From assembly GCA_963682175.1 (NCBI GenBank), contig OY821781.1:41119254-41183253 (forward strand): a stretch of DNA of 64,000 bases, given 5' to 3'. This document shows positions 53,133 to 62,800 of this stretch, piece after piece; the stretch's first letter is position 1; each line of letters begins with the position of its first letter. The notes under the pieces are model-generated. The model saw only the letters and a list, made by a program, of their open reading frames with translations, was not told where the DNA came from and made no database searches. Origin of the DNA: Triglochin maritima (taxonomy: Eukaryota; Streptophyta; Magnoliopsida; Alismatales; Juncaginaceae). The position numbers and the translations under genes were made by a program.

Positions 53133-54083
53133 CTCCTCCTTGAACTTAATCCTCTTCCGTCCACCATCCCAAGTTGATTTCTCAACTTCACATACAAGCG
53201 GATTGGCAGAGCTTTTGTTTTGTGTGAGAAGACACACCATGTGCAACTCACTCGTCATCTCGTAGATTTCACGAAGTGTCTTGAACTTCCTTGGTCTCAT
53301 CTCGTCATGTTTGTCAGATGAAACCGTTTCATGATCAGTGGGGTTGGCTATCTCCTCTTCTTGTTCTTCATTTGGCACTTGTGGAATCTCCTCTTTGGAC
53401 TCCCATGTTACCTCCTCGTTAACCTGTACATCACGACTAATGACAATTTTGTTGTTAGTTGGATCGAGAAGCCTATAAGCTTTCGATCGTTCATCATAGC
53501 CAACAAATACAAGCTTGATGCTCCTATCATCAAGTTTTATCCTTCTTTCTTTTGGTACATGTGCATATGTTGTGCTTCCAAACACCTTCATATGTGCTAC
53601 GGTTGGCTTATAGCCACTCCACTCTTCTTGTGGAGTTACTCCCTCCAAACTTGCAGTTTTGCAACGATTCAACGTATACACTGCACAGGCCACAGCTTCG
53701 GCCCATAGCTCTTTTGACACGTTCTTGCTTTTCAACATACTTCGAACCATGTCCATGATGGTTCTATTCTTCCTTTCAGCTACACCATTTTGTTGTGGTG
53801 AGTATGGAGCCGTCAAATGGTGTTTTATGCCATTCTCCTCACAAAAGTTGTTGAACTCGGTTGATGTGAACTCGCCTCCTCGATCAGACCTTAATGTCTT
53901 GATGTTGTTGCCACTTTGTTTCTCCACATATGCCTTGAACTTCTTGAACATGCGAAAAGCCTCAGATTTCTCCTTCAAGAAGTACACCCACGTTTTCCGT
54001 GAAAAGTCATCAATAAACGTTAAGAAATAACGATTCTTAAAGTCATCAATAGCCGTCCCAGCAGTAGGTGACAAGTATTCCAT
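53127..54083 (-). CDS. Copia-type integrase fragment, open over 318 codons but lacking RT and RNase H
   Basis: Integrase core of a Ty1/copia element: YFLTFIDDFSRKTWVYF (first Asp), LRSDRGGEFTS (second Asp), APYSPQQNGVAERKNRT (Glu), KELWAEAVACAVYTLNR, and the C-terminal KLVFVGYDERSKAYRLLDP. Unlike all other transposon genes in the window it has no stop. After RPRKFKTLREIYEM the expected RT-RNase H polyprotein is absent: some 45 unrelated residues follow and then a stop at the LTR border, so this is a deletion derivative. The upstream zinc-binding part is replaced by gypsy-derived sequence at 54056-54083. The first residues therefore do not belong to copia and the ATG is not a genuine start. 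It joins element cDNA to chromosomal DNA when complete. Confidence 0.85.
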   Translation of the reverse strand: MEYLSPTAGTAIDDFKNRYFLTFIDDFSRKTWVYFLKEKSEAFRMFKKFKAYVEKQSGNNIKTLRSDRGGEFTSTEFNNFCEENGIKHHLTAPYSPQQNGVAERKNRTIMDMVRSMLKSKNVSKELWAEAVACAVYTLNRCKTASLEGVTPQEEWSGYKPTVAHMKVFGSTTYAHVPKERRIKLDDRSIKLVFVGYDERSKAYRLLDPTNNKIVISRDVQVNEEVTWESKEEIPQVPNEEQEEEIANPTDHETVSSDKHDEMRPRKFKTLREIYEMTSELHMVCLLTQNKSSANPLVCEVEKSTWDGGRKRIKFKEEY

Positions 54084-54086
54084 CTC

Positions 54087-54462
54087 CTTGTTCAGTCAAG
54101 ATAATTTGTAGGGTTTGGGATGAGAGTCAGTCTTCAGCTGCAACTTTCGGACTGCTTCTTCGGACACCACGTTCTCGCAGTTGCCGCTATCGATGATCAT
54201 CTTGCACACCTTGTCCGAGACCGTGCAAGTGGTACGAAAAATATTATTTCTCAACCACTCATCTCCTGACCCTCCCTTAGGGGTTAGAAGACTCTTGCGG
54301 ATGACTAAAGTTTTTGGTCCATCCCCGTACAACATTCCACTTTCGTCCTCATATTCATCAAACATGGGCTCGCTATCTATCTCGTCCTCGCTCCCAAGAT
54401 TATCCTCAAGCAGGAGGTTCTTTCCACCCTTGCTGGTGGAAAGAAATAACGATTCTTACTAA
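54087..54462 (-). pseudogene. Inverted fragment of the chromovirus gag-protease region
   Basis: Minus-strand frame with acidic DEYEDESGMLYGDGPKTLVI, then FRTTCTVSDKVCKMIIDSG and CENVVSEEAVRKLQLKT, ending PKPYKLSWL. The Ty3/gypsy protease motif with catalytic Asp in IIDSG is clear. The neighbouring protease C-terminus (54480-54600) is on the plus strand, so this piece has been inverted relative to the host element. Confidence 0.82.
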
Positions 54463-54480
54463 TCGAAATAACGATTCTTA
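54441..54480. repeat. Duplicated 18-bp filler derived from the copia integrase
   Basis: AAGAAATAACGATTCTTA at 54441-54458 equals 54022-54039 inside the copia integrase, and most of it is repeated again at 54464-54480. It sits at the inversion breakpoint and looks like filler from template switching. Confidence 0.85.
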
Positions 54481-54482
54481 CT

Positions 54483-55720
54483 AATCCAGCGGACAAGAGG
54501 TGTTTGGTGTCCTTTTCCATCGGCAAAAAATACTTTGACAATGCTTGGTGTGATGTGGTGGCTATGGATGCTTGTCACCTACTGCTGGGACGGCCATGAC
54601 AGAACTATCGAAGCGTCGTTCACGATGGACAAAAGAACACCTATTCCCTCAGCATCAAAGGGAAGAAGATTGTCTTGGTGCCGCACCAAGAAGAAACCCC
54701 TTCAATCCAGGCAACCCCTTACAACAACTTGCTGTCCCTATCCAACTTTTTGGCCGAAATGAAGCAAGAAGAGGTGGTTTTTGCTTTGCTTCCCTGGGAT
54801 GAATCTGAGGTTGGCTCAAGCTCAAACGTGCCTGAGGAGGTCCAGCAACTTCTGGAAGAGTTCTCCGAGCTGATGGCCGAAGATCTCACCCACGGCTTAC
54901 CACCGTTGAGAGATATTCAGCACCAAATCGATCTTATCCCAGGATCGACTCTTCCGAACCGCCTCGCTTATCATCTCAGCCCTAAAGAGTCTGAAGAATT
55001 ACAACGACAAGTGGTGGAGCTGCTGGAGCAAGGCTATATCCGAGAGAGCATGAGTCCTTGTGCCGTTCCTGCCCTGTTGGTACCAAAAAAAGATGGTTCC
55101 TGGCGTATGTGCATCGACAACCGAGCAATCAACCGTATCACCGTGAGGTACTGATTCCCGATTCCCCGCTTAGATGACATGTTGGACCAGCTGTCGGGAT
55201 CCAAAATCTTCTCAAATATTGACCTTAAAGAGTGGGTATCATCAGATACGGATCAGACGAGGAGACGAGTGGAAGACGACATTCAAAACGCAGCATGGGT
55301 TGTACGAATAGTTGGTGATGCCATTTGGACTATCCAACGCGCCCAACACCTTCATGTGGGTCATGCACCAGGTTCTTCGTCCTTTCATGGGGAAGTTTGT
55401 TGTCGTTTATTTCGATGACATCCTCATCTACAGCAGGACACCCGTGTGGCATATGGAACATATGCGTGCCGTTCTTGACAAGCTGAGATCCGAATGTTTG
55501 TTTATTAAGCAAAAGAAATGTGCGTTCTTCACAACCTCCGTCACCTTCCTGGGGTTCGTTGTGTCCATCAACGGTGTTCATGCTGACCCCACCAAGGTTA
55601 GTGCAATTTCTGAGTGGCCCAGGCCAAAGTCGTTGCATGATGTTCGGAGTTTCCACGGTTTGGCTTCCTTTTACCGGGGTTCATTCGAAATTTCAGCACC
55701 GTGATCGCCCCATCACCGAG
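54483..55720 (+). pseudogene. Protease C-terminus and reverse transcriptase (CRM/Reina-like), disrupted
   Basis: Protease end RCLVSFSIGKKYFDNAWCD and MDACHLLLGRPW; then an acidic linker and [41 protein letters not shown], stop TGA at 55152-55154 (CGA expected), [15 protein letters not shown], an extra base near 55230, stop TAG at 55309-55311 (TGG expected), [14 protein letters not shown], catalytic [39 protein letters not shown], then a one-base loss near 55678. The catalytic YFDD is intact but the reading frame is not. Confidence 0.9.
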
Positions 55721-56335
55721 TGTCTAAAGGAAAGAGATCTCAAGTGGTCTGAGGAGGCAGAGGCGAGTTTCCAGCTGGTGAAACAAAAGATGATCGAAGC
55801 TCTAGTTTTAGCAATGCCGGACTTCAAAAAGGTGTTCGAACTAAATTGTGACGCATCTGGAATTGGTATCGGTGGAGTTCTGAGTCAAGGGGGACGTCCA
55901 ATAGCTTTCTTCAACGAGAAACTATCTGGATCCAAGAAGAATTATTCCACCTATGATTTGGAGTTCTACGCAATAGTGCAATCTCTGAAGCATTGGCGAC
56001 ACTACTTGGTGCAACGTGAGTTCATCATCTTCACCGACCACGAAGCCTTGAAGTACATAAATGGCCAGCACAAACTCAACCGACATCACGCCAAATGGGT
56101 GGCTTATTTTCAGGAGTTCACCTTCTCCCTTCGGCACCAATCAGGAAGTCAAAACCGTGTCGCTGATGCCCTTAGCCGCCGCAACACCCTTCTCATGACC
56201 GTTAGCAGTCAAGTCATCGGGTTCAAGACCTTCCCCGACATGTATCCAGTTGATCCCTCCTTTGGAAAGATATTCTAGCAAGTCATGGGTGGTCAGCGTT
56301 GTGATTTTCTAATACACGACAGCTACCTATTCTGA
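55721..56335 (+). pseudogene. RNase H domain (CRM/Reina-like)
   Basis: Open from about 55680 to 56277: LNCDASGIGIGGVLSQGG (catalytic Asp), YSTYDLEFYAIVQSLKHWRH (Glu), IIFTDHEALKYI (Asp), GSQNRVADALSRR. Stops follow at 56276-56278 and 56333-56335 (TGA where CGA is likely) in the linker to integrase. Confidence 0.88.
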
Positions 56336-56483
56336 GGGACGAAGTTGGGCATTCCGGATTGCTCATTGAGACAACAAATCATCAGCGAATTACATGGCGA
56401 GGGGCATTTCGGACGGGACAAGACCTTAGCCTTGATCTCCTCTGATTTTTACTGGCCCAAGCTACCTAGCGATGTAGCCCACT
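56336..56483 (+). pseudogene. Integrase zinc-binding domain, first half
   Basis: GIPDCSLRQQIISELH, then HFGRDKTLALISSDFYWPKL and SDVAH, containing the His residues of the HHCC fold. Interrupted at 56484 by a solo LTR; the Cys pair continues at 58387. Confidence 0.88.
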
Positions 56484-57564
56484 TGAAGGGAATGTGTTCT
56501 AAAATTTTTACTTTTAAATGTCAACTATTATGAATTGAATGAGAAATCATTTTGTTCCTTGTTTATGTTATTCGTCTTTTAGAAGTGTTAAGGAAGAAGC
56601 TCTTGGTCCTTAACCGTAGAGCTCTAAAAGATATTGGTTTGCATAAAACAAAAGATATTCGCAATCATGGTAATAAACATGGGACATTTATTACCGAGTT
56701 AAGATTGTCGTGTTGGTCATAGATCATTGTAGCTCTACAAGTGAGTGACAACACGGGTACGCAAAAGAGGAAAATATTACTTTTGTATACTGAATAGACC
56801 TAATAAGTAAAATATTATAGAAATGTATTTCTGTGTCATTAATATTTTACTGTCTTTGGTCCTTTGATATGAGACTTATATCCGATCACTTAAGAAATAC
56901 TTGATTAGGCTAGTGTCTTGAGCTATCGATAAGTGTAGTGTAAAGACATTGGTTGGTTAAGTATGACTTTTGTTGGAGAAGATACTTAGTCAAAAGATTA
57001 TCATTGCCCCTCTTAATTGAGTAATGATATTAATGGGCCCCTTGATAAAGCAAAGTTATAATGTGCACAATGTGATTTGAGTTAAGTCACATATTTATAA
57101 CTAGCTTAAAGAGATCAAGAAATGAATACTAATACAAAGATGACACAATACTACTTTGTGTGTATTCTTAATATCATGAGGCAAGGGACGGACACAAGTG
57201 GTGCACTCCATCACTAATTGGATCGGGTTTTGGTTCGAGCTGAATTAAGACATCTAGCTAATTGGGAACTATAATGTGTAGCTAGATACCGCTTATAGTT
57301 TGTGATGTTAAGCTATTAATGTCACTGTTAATTTAGCTTAGATCCTCCCATAGGTCACACCATAAAACTGGGAAACAAGAAGGTGATTTTATGTTCATAT
57401 GATGTATCGAGTTTCGTATACATGTGGTGAATGGATAAAATCATTATGTCATTAAAATAACATATTTAGAATCATGAATTTATATATGAGATGTAAATAT
57501 ATCATGGGGTGTGATTGTTTGATATTACATATGATGATATATTGCATAGGATATATAAATTAGC

Positions 57565-57775
57565 TATAACCCCAAAGATCGAATTTTGTTGGGAATTAAT
57601 CCAAAATTCAATAAGGCAAATTAATTAATTAAATTTGCTAAAACCCCAAATACGAATTTTGTTGGGAATTAAACCAAAATTCGATAAAGGTAAATTAATT
57701 AAATTTCCTAAAACAAAAAAACGAATTTTGTTGGGAATTAATCCAAAATTCGATAAATGCAAATTAATTAAGGAA
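57565..57775. repeat. About 70-bp tandem repeat, three copies, in U3 of solo LTR 2
   Basis: Units starting GAATTTTGTTGGGAATTA at 57581, 57654 and 57723 (periods 73 and 69). Solo LTR 1 has a single related unit near 7440-7480. Confidence 0.88.
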
Positions 57776-57918
57776 TTATTGATCATGGTTTTGACTTGGT
57801 CAATTATGATTATATTTGGATGTGGATTAATAAATTTAATATTGGGAATTGGTCTTAAGAGAGAAAAACATGGAAGAATGGATCAATGCATGACCCATGA
57901 TGTGGAAATTAAAGGAGC

Positions 57919-57929
57919 CTATAAATAGG
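57919..57929 (+). promoter_or_regulatory. TATA box of solo LTR 2
   Basis: CTATAAATAGG in the same surroundings (GGAGC before it) as in solo LTR 1. Confidence 0.75.
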
Positions 57930-58386
57930 CCTAATTTCCTTCATTAAAAATAAGTGTATGCAAAATTCTCTCTCTCTCTAACCACCCCAATTAATCCATC
58001 CGAAATTCCTTAGTTAATTTGAGTTTTTCGAGAGTAAAATCTCAGGAAAGAAAAAAGGGGTTATTAGCTAGATTCTAAACCCGTTTGGAGATTGATTGAC
58101 TAGCTCCTTTCTCTCCAACCTTGTTTAGAGTTTGGTGAACACTCGGAGGCAATCCACCGGGCGATTCGAACGGCAACGCGACTCCGGATCTTCAAGAGGT
58201 TTTAAAGAACCTCTAGGTATGATTCTCTTTGCAATTGTTTGTTTGTTCTAATGCATGTTAAATAATTAGGACAAACAAATGCATGTCTATATGAAAATCG
58301 AAGAAAATATGAATGTTTCGATCCTGTATGTTTATAAAATTTCGAAAAATATATACATATAATAGGGCACGAAATCCAACACCACT

Positions 58387-59381
58387 ATGTGGCGAGGTGC
58401 TACGTTTGCCAGTGATCCAAAGGTACCCTCACCAACGCCGGTTTGTACACACCTTTGCCTATTCTTGAAGGTCTGTGGCGTGATGTTAGCATGGATTTCG
58501 TGCTGGGGTTACCCCACACACAATGGGTAGCGGGTTCCATTTTTGTGATAGTGGATCGGTTCTCCAAGATGGCACATTTTGTAGCATGTAAAAAAACGAT
58601 GGACACAACCCGGATTTTCCACCTCTACTTCAAAGAAGTGGTGCGTTTACATGGAGTTCCTCACTCAATTACTTCTGATCGTGACACTAAGTTCATCAGC
58701 AACTTCTGGAAGAGCTTATGGGAGAAGTTGGGGACTCGTCTGAATTTCAGCAGTGCATACCACCCTCAGACGGATGGCCAGACCGAAGTAGTCAACCGGA
58801 GTTTGGGCAATCTCCTACGTTGTTTGGCGAGCACTAAACCTAAGAAATGGGACCTCTCCTTGCCTCAAGTAGAATTTGCTTACAACCGATCAACAAACAG
58901 AACCACTGAGTTGAGTCCATTTGCAATTGTTTATGGGTTTAATCCTTCTGGGGTGCTAGACTTAGCACCCATTCCTCGTGTTGGTCGTTTGCACCCCAAG
59001 GCTGATGAGATGACTAAGCACTTGCAAGACATTCACAAACAAGTACAGCAAATGCTCCATGAGAACAACACCAAATACAAGAGCTATGCGAATCGTCGTC
59101 GCCGGCAAGTAGTTTTTAAGGAAGGTGATTTCGTGTGGGCTGTTCTGGCGCGAGACCGGTTTCCCGTGGGGGAATACAACAAGCTAAAGGAATGGAAAGT
59201 CAGACCTTGTGAGATACTTCGGAAAATCAATGATAATGCCTACAAATTACTCCTACCAAAGCATTTAAAGACTGCTGATGAGTTTAATGTAAAGCATCTG
59301 AGTCCGTACTTCAGCAACGAGGAGGAGGCTGAGGCAAACTCGAGGACGAGTTCATTCCAACTAGGGGCGACTGATGCATGA
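58387..59381 (+). pseudogene. Integrase core and C-terminus (CRM/Reina-like); frame ends inside the 3' LTR
   Basis: Continues the zinc finger with ARCYVCQ, then TGA at 58413-58415 (CGA expected) and SKGTLTNAG. From 58443 the frame is open for 312 codons: SMDFVLGLPHTQ (Asp), SITSDRDTKFIS (Asp), HPQTDGQTEVVNRSLGNLLR (Glu), VEFAYNRSTNRTT, and a GPY/F-like module LKEWKVRPCEIL. The tail FNVKHLSPYF, NSRTSSFQLGATDA ends at a TGA at 59379-59381, seven bases or more into the LTR that starts at 59372. No chromodomain. The catalytic triad is intact. Confidence 0.9.
59361..59371 (+). promoter_or_regulatory. Polypurine-like tract before the 3' LTR
   Basis: CTAGGGGCGAC immediately before TGATGCA. It lies within the pol reading frame. 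Confidence 0.5.
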
Positions 59382-59860
59382 TCTGCTGGATATAATATGA
59401 TGGGGGCAATGATTAGCAACCAAATCAGCAAGGAGCCGTTGGCTAGCAAACACATCAGCAAGGAAGGAAACTTCCAACCAGCCAGCAAAACGAACAAGGA
59501 AACTTGCCTCCAGCAGCACATGTGAATCAACTTATTTCCAATTAAGTTTATGGAATGTTTCCTGATTTTTATTTCATTTAAACAAGTATTTTCGTAGTCA
59601 ATTATTTACTTTACTGTTATTTGTTTTATTTAGATACAAATCAAAGGAGTTGCCTTGTTGGTTAACTTCCTAATTTCTATACGGAATAAAAACTATAAGA
59701 CCTGGCTTGTAGGTCAAGAAGCAAACCAATTTTCATTTGAATTAATATACAAAAAAAATCAGAGATAGTTCTATCACAACTTGGTGTTCTTCTCTTCAAT
59801 TTTCTTGTAGTTGTGGGTGTCATACACTTGTAGAATCCATCACAATTCTACACGACGTCA
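59372..59860 (+). repeat. 3' LTR of the CRM/Reina-like element (489 bp)
   Basis: TGATGCATGATC to CGACGTCA, followed by the target duplication GATAT. Complete, unlike the 5' copy. The last 150 bases (59707-59860) are found only here. Confidence 0.92.
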
Positions 59861-62800
59861 GATATTTAGATAACTTTCATTTTTGATAAATCCAAAGCTA
59901 TAACTCATGAAATTTGACAAAAGACTTAGTTACTAAAATTCTAACTATTTCTTTATTTTTTGAGCGTTCTGACGAATCAAACAAATATTAGAAGATGAGA
60001 ATGTTAAACATATGCCGGTCGAGAGAGAAATTTAGAATTTTCATGTTTGATAAAATCCAAATGCTATAGCTCACGAAATTTGACAAAAAGACTTTGTTAC
60101 TAAAATTCTAACGATTTATTTATTTTTCGAGCATTCTAAAGATACAAACGAATATTTTAAGATAAAAATGTTAAACATAAGCTTGTCGGAGAAAGATATT
60201 TAGATTGTTTTCATTTTTGATAAAATCCAAAGGCTATAGCTCACAATATTTGACAAAAAGACATAGCTACTAAAATTCTTACTATTATGACGAAACAAAC
60301 AAATATTAGAAGAAGAGAATGTCAAACAAATGCTGGTCGACAGAGATACTAAGAATTTTCATTTTTGATAAAATCCAAAGGCTATAGCTAACGAAATTTG
60401 ATGAAAAGACTCAGTTATGAAAATTCTTACTATTTTTTATTTTTTGAGCATTCGGATGACACAAGCGAATATTATAAGATGAAAATATTAGACATATGCT
60501 TGTCGGAGAAAGATTTTCATGAAAAAAAATTCAAATTATTTTCATTTTTGATAAAATCCAAAGGCTATATATAGCTAACGAATTTTGACAAAAAATCTCA
60601 GTTACTAAAATTCTTATTATGTCTTTATTTTTTGAGCGTTCTGATGATGCAAACGAATATTACAAGATGAAAATGTTTAACATATGTTTGTCGACAGAGA
60701 TACTAAGAATTTTCTTTTTTGATAAAATCCAAAGGCTGTATAGCTAACGAAATTTGGCAAAAACACTCGGTTAACAAAATTCTTACTATTTCTTTATTTT
60801 TGAAGTGTTCGAACAAAACAAACAAATTTTAGAAGATGAGAATGATAAACATATGCTTGTTGACAGGGATATTTAGAATTTTCCTTTTTTATAAAATCCA
60901 AAAGCTATAGCTCACAAAATTTGACAAAAATACTTTGTTACTAAAAGTTCTTACTATTTCTTTTTGTTTCGAGCATTCAGATGATAGAAACAAATATAAT
61001 AAGAAGAAAATGTTAAACATTTGCTCGTCGGAAACAAGTAGTTAGATTGTTTTCATTTTGTATAAAATCCAAATGTTATAGTTCACGAATTTTGACAAAA
61101 ACACTCGGTTACGAAATTTTTTACTATTTTCTTTAATTTTCAAGGGTTCTAACGATACGAACGAATATTATAAGATGAAAATATTAGACATATGCTTGTC
61201 GGAGAAATATATTTAGATTATTTTCACTTTTGATAAAATCCAAAGGCTATATATCTAACGAAATTTGACAAAAAGATTTAGTTACTAAAATTCTAACTAT
61301 TTCTTTATTTTTCGAGTGTTCAGAAGATACAAACAAATATTAGAAGATCAAAATGTTAAACATATGCTTGTGGAGAGAGATATTTAGAATTTTCATTTTT
61401 GATAAAATCCAAAGGCTATATAGCTCACGACATTTGACAAAAAGACTTAGTTACTAAAATTCTAGCTATTTCTTTATTTTACGAGCGCTCTGAAGATACA
61501 AACAAATATTAGAAGATGAAAATATTTAACATATGCTTGTCCAGTGAGATATTCAGAATTTTCATTTTTTATAAAACCCAATTACGAAATTTGACAAAAA
61601 GATTGAGTTACTAAAATTCTTACTATTTCATTTTTTTAGCGTTCGGATGACAAAAATAAATATTATAAGATGCAAATGTTAAACATGTGCTTGTTGGAGA
61701 AAGATATTTAGATTATTTTTAATTTTCATAAATTCAAAGGTTATAGCTCACGAATTTGGACAAAAACACTTAGTTACTACAATTCTTACTTTTTCTATAT
61801 TTTTCGGGCATTCCGATGATACAAATGAATATTATAAGATGAAAATGTTAAACATATGCTTGTTAGAGAGAGATATTTAGATAATTCTTATTTTTGATAA
61901 AATCCAAAGCTATAGATAACGAAATTTGATAAAAACGTTCAGTTATTAAAATTCTTACTATTTTTTTATTTTTCAAGGGTTCTGATGATACAAACGAATA
62001 TTATAAGATGAAAATGATAAACAAATACTTGTCAGAGAGAGATATTTAGATTGTTTTCAATTTTGATAAAATCCAAAGGCTATAACTACCGAAAATTGAC
62101 AAAAAAACTTAGCTACTAAAATTCTTACTATTTCTTTAGTTTTTGAGCGTTCGGATGACAGAAACGAATATTATATGATGAAAATGTTAATCATATGCTC
62201 GTACGAGAAAGATATTTAGATTGTTTTCATTTTTGATAAATCCAAAGACTATAGGTCACAAAAGTTTACAAAAACACTCAGTTACTAAAATTCTTACTAT
62301 TTCTTTATTTTTTGAGCGTTCTGGTGATAAAAACGAATATTAATAGATGAAAATGTTAAACATATGCTTGTCCGAGAGAGATATATAGATAATTTTCATT
62401 ATTGATAAATCCAAATGCTATAAGTCACGAAATTTAACAAAAAAACTTAGTTACTAAAATTCTAACTATTTCTTTACTTTTCGAGTGTTCAGAAGATACA
62501 AATGAATATTAGAAGATGAAAATGTTAAACATATGCTTGTCGTGAGAGATATTTAGAATTTTCATTTTTATAAAATCCAAGGGCTATAGCTCCCGACATT
62601 TGACAAATAGACTTAGTTACTAAAATTCTAACGACTTCTTTAATTTTCAAGCATTCTGAAGATACAAACAAATATTTTAAGATAAAAATGTTAAACATAT
62701 GCTTGTCGGAGAAAGATATTTAGATTGTTTATATTTTTGATAAAATCCAAATGCTATAGCTCACGAAATTTGACAAAAAGGCTTAGCTACTAAAATTCTT

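Larger units (their letters stand above)
56484..58381 (+). mobile_element. Solo LTR, second member of the 6001-8445 family (target duplication CCACT)
   Basis: TGAAGGGAATG to CCAACA, flanked by CCACT (56479-56483, 58382-58386). Matches the copy at 6001 over most of its length but lacks the hAT-type insertion, and has three approximately 70-bp repeats (57565-57775) where the other has GGTCGACCG motifs. TATA box CTATAAATAGG near 57919. It lies inside the integrase and is younger than its host element. Confidence 0.93.
52137..59860 (+). mobile_element. CRM/Reina-like Ty3/gypsy chromovirus with nested copia fragment and solo LTR (target duplication GATAT)
   Basis: Flanked by the exact duplication GATAT (52132-52136, 59861-59865); the satellite reads on perfectly when the element is removed. 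LTRs start TGATGCA and end GTCA. Plus-strand order: partial 5' LTR, truncated copia element (minus strand), inverted protease fragment, protease C-terminus, RT, RNase H, integrase split by a solo LTR, 3' LTR. PBS and gag are missing. Over the shared 336 bases the two LTRs differ at about 13 positions by my eye count. It has no chromodomain, and pol runs into the 3' LTR, which resembles the CRM lineage, but Reina-type relatives cannot be excluded. Confidence 0.88.

Noticed and set aside
54535..54802. Open frames 54535-54762 and 54572-54802 as separate genes
   Set aside because: They are off-frame readings of the gypsy protease-RT linker; the protease phrase DACHLLLGRPW is in another frame.
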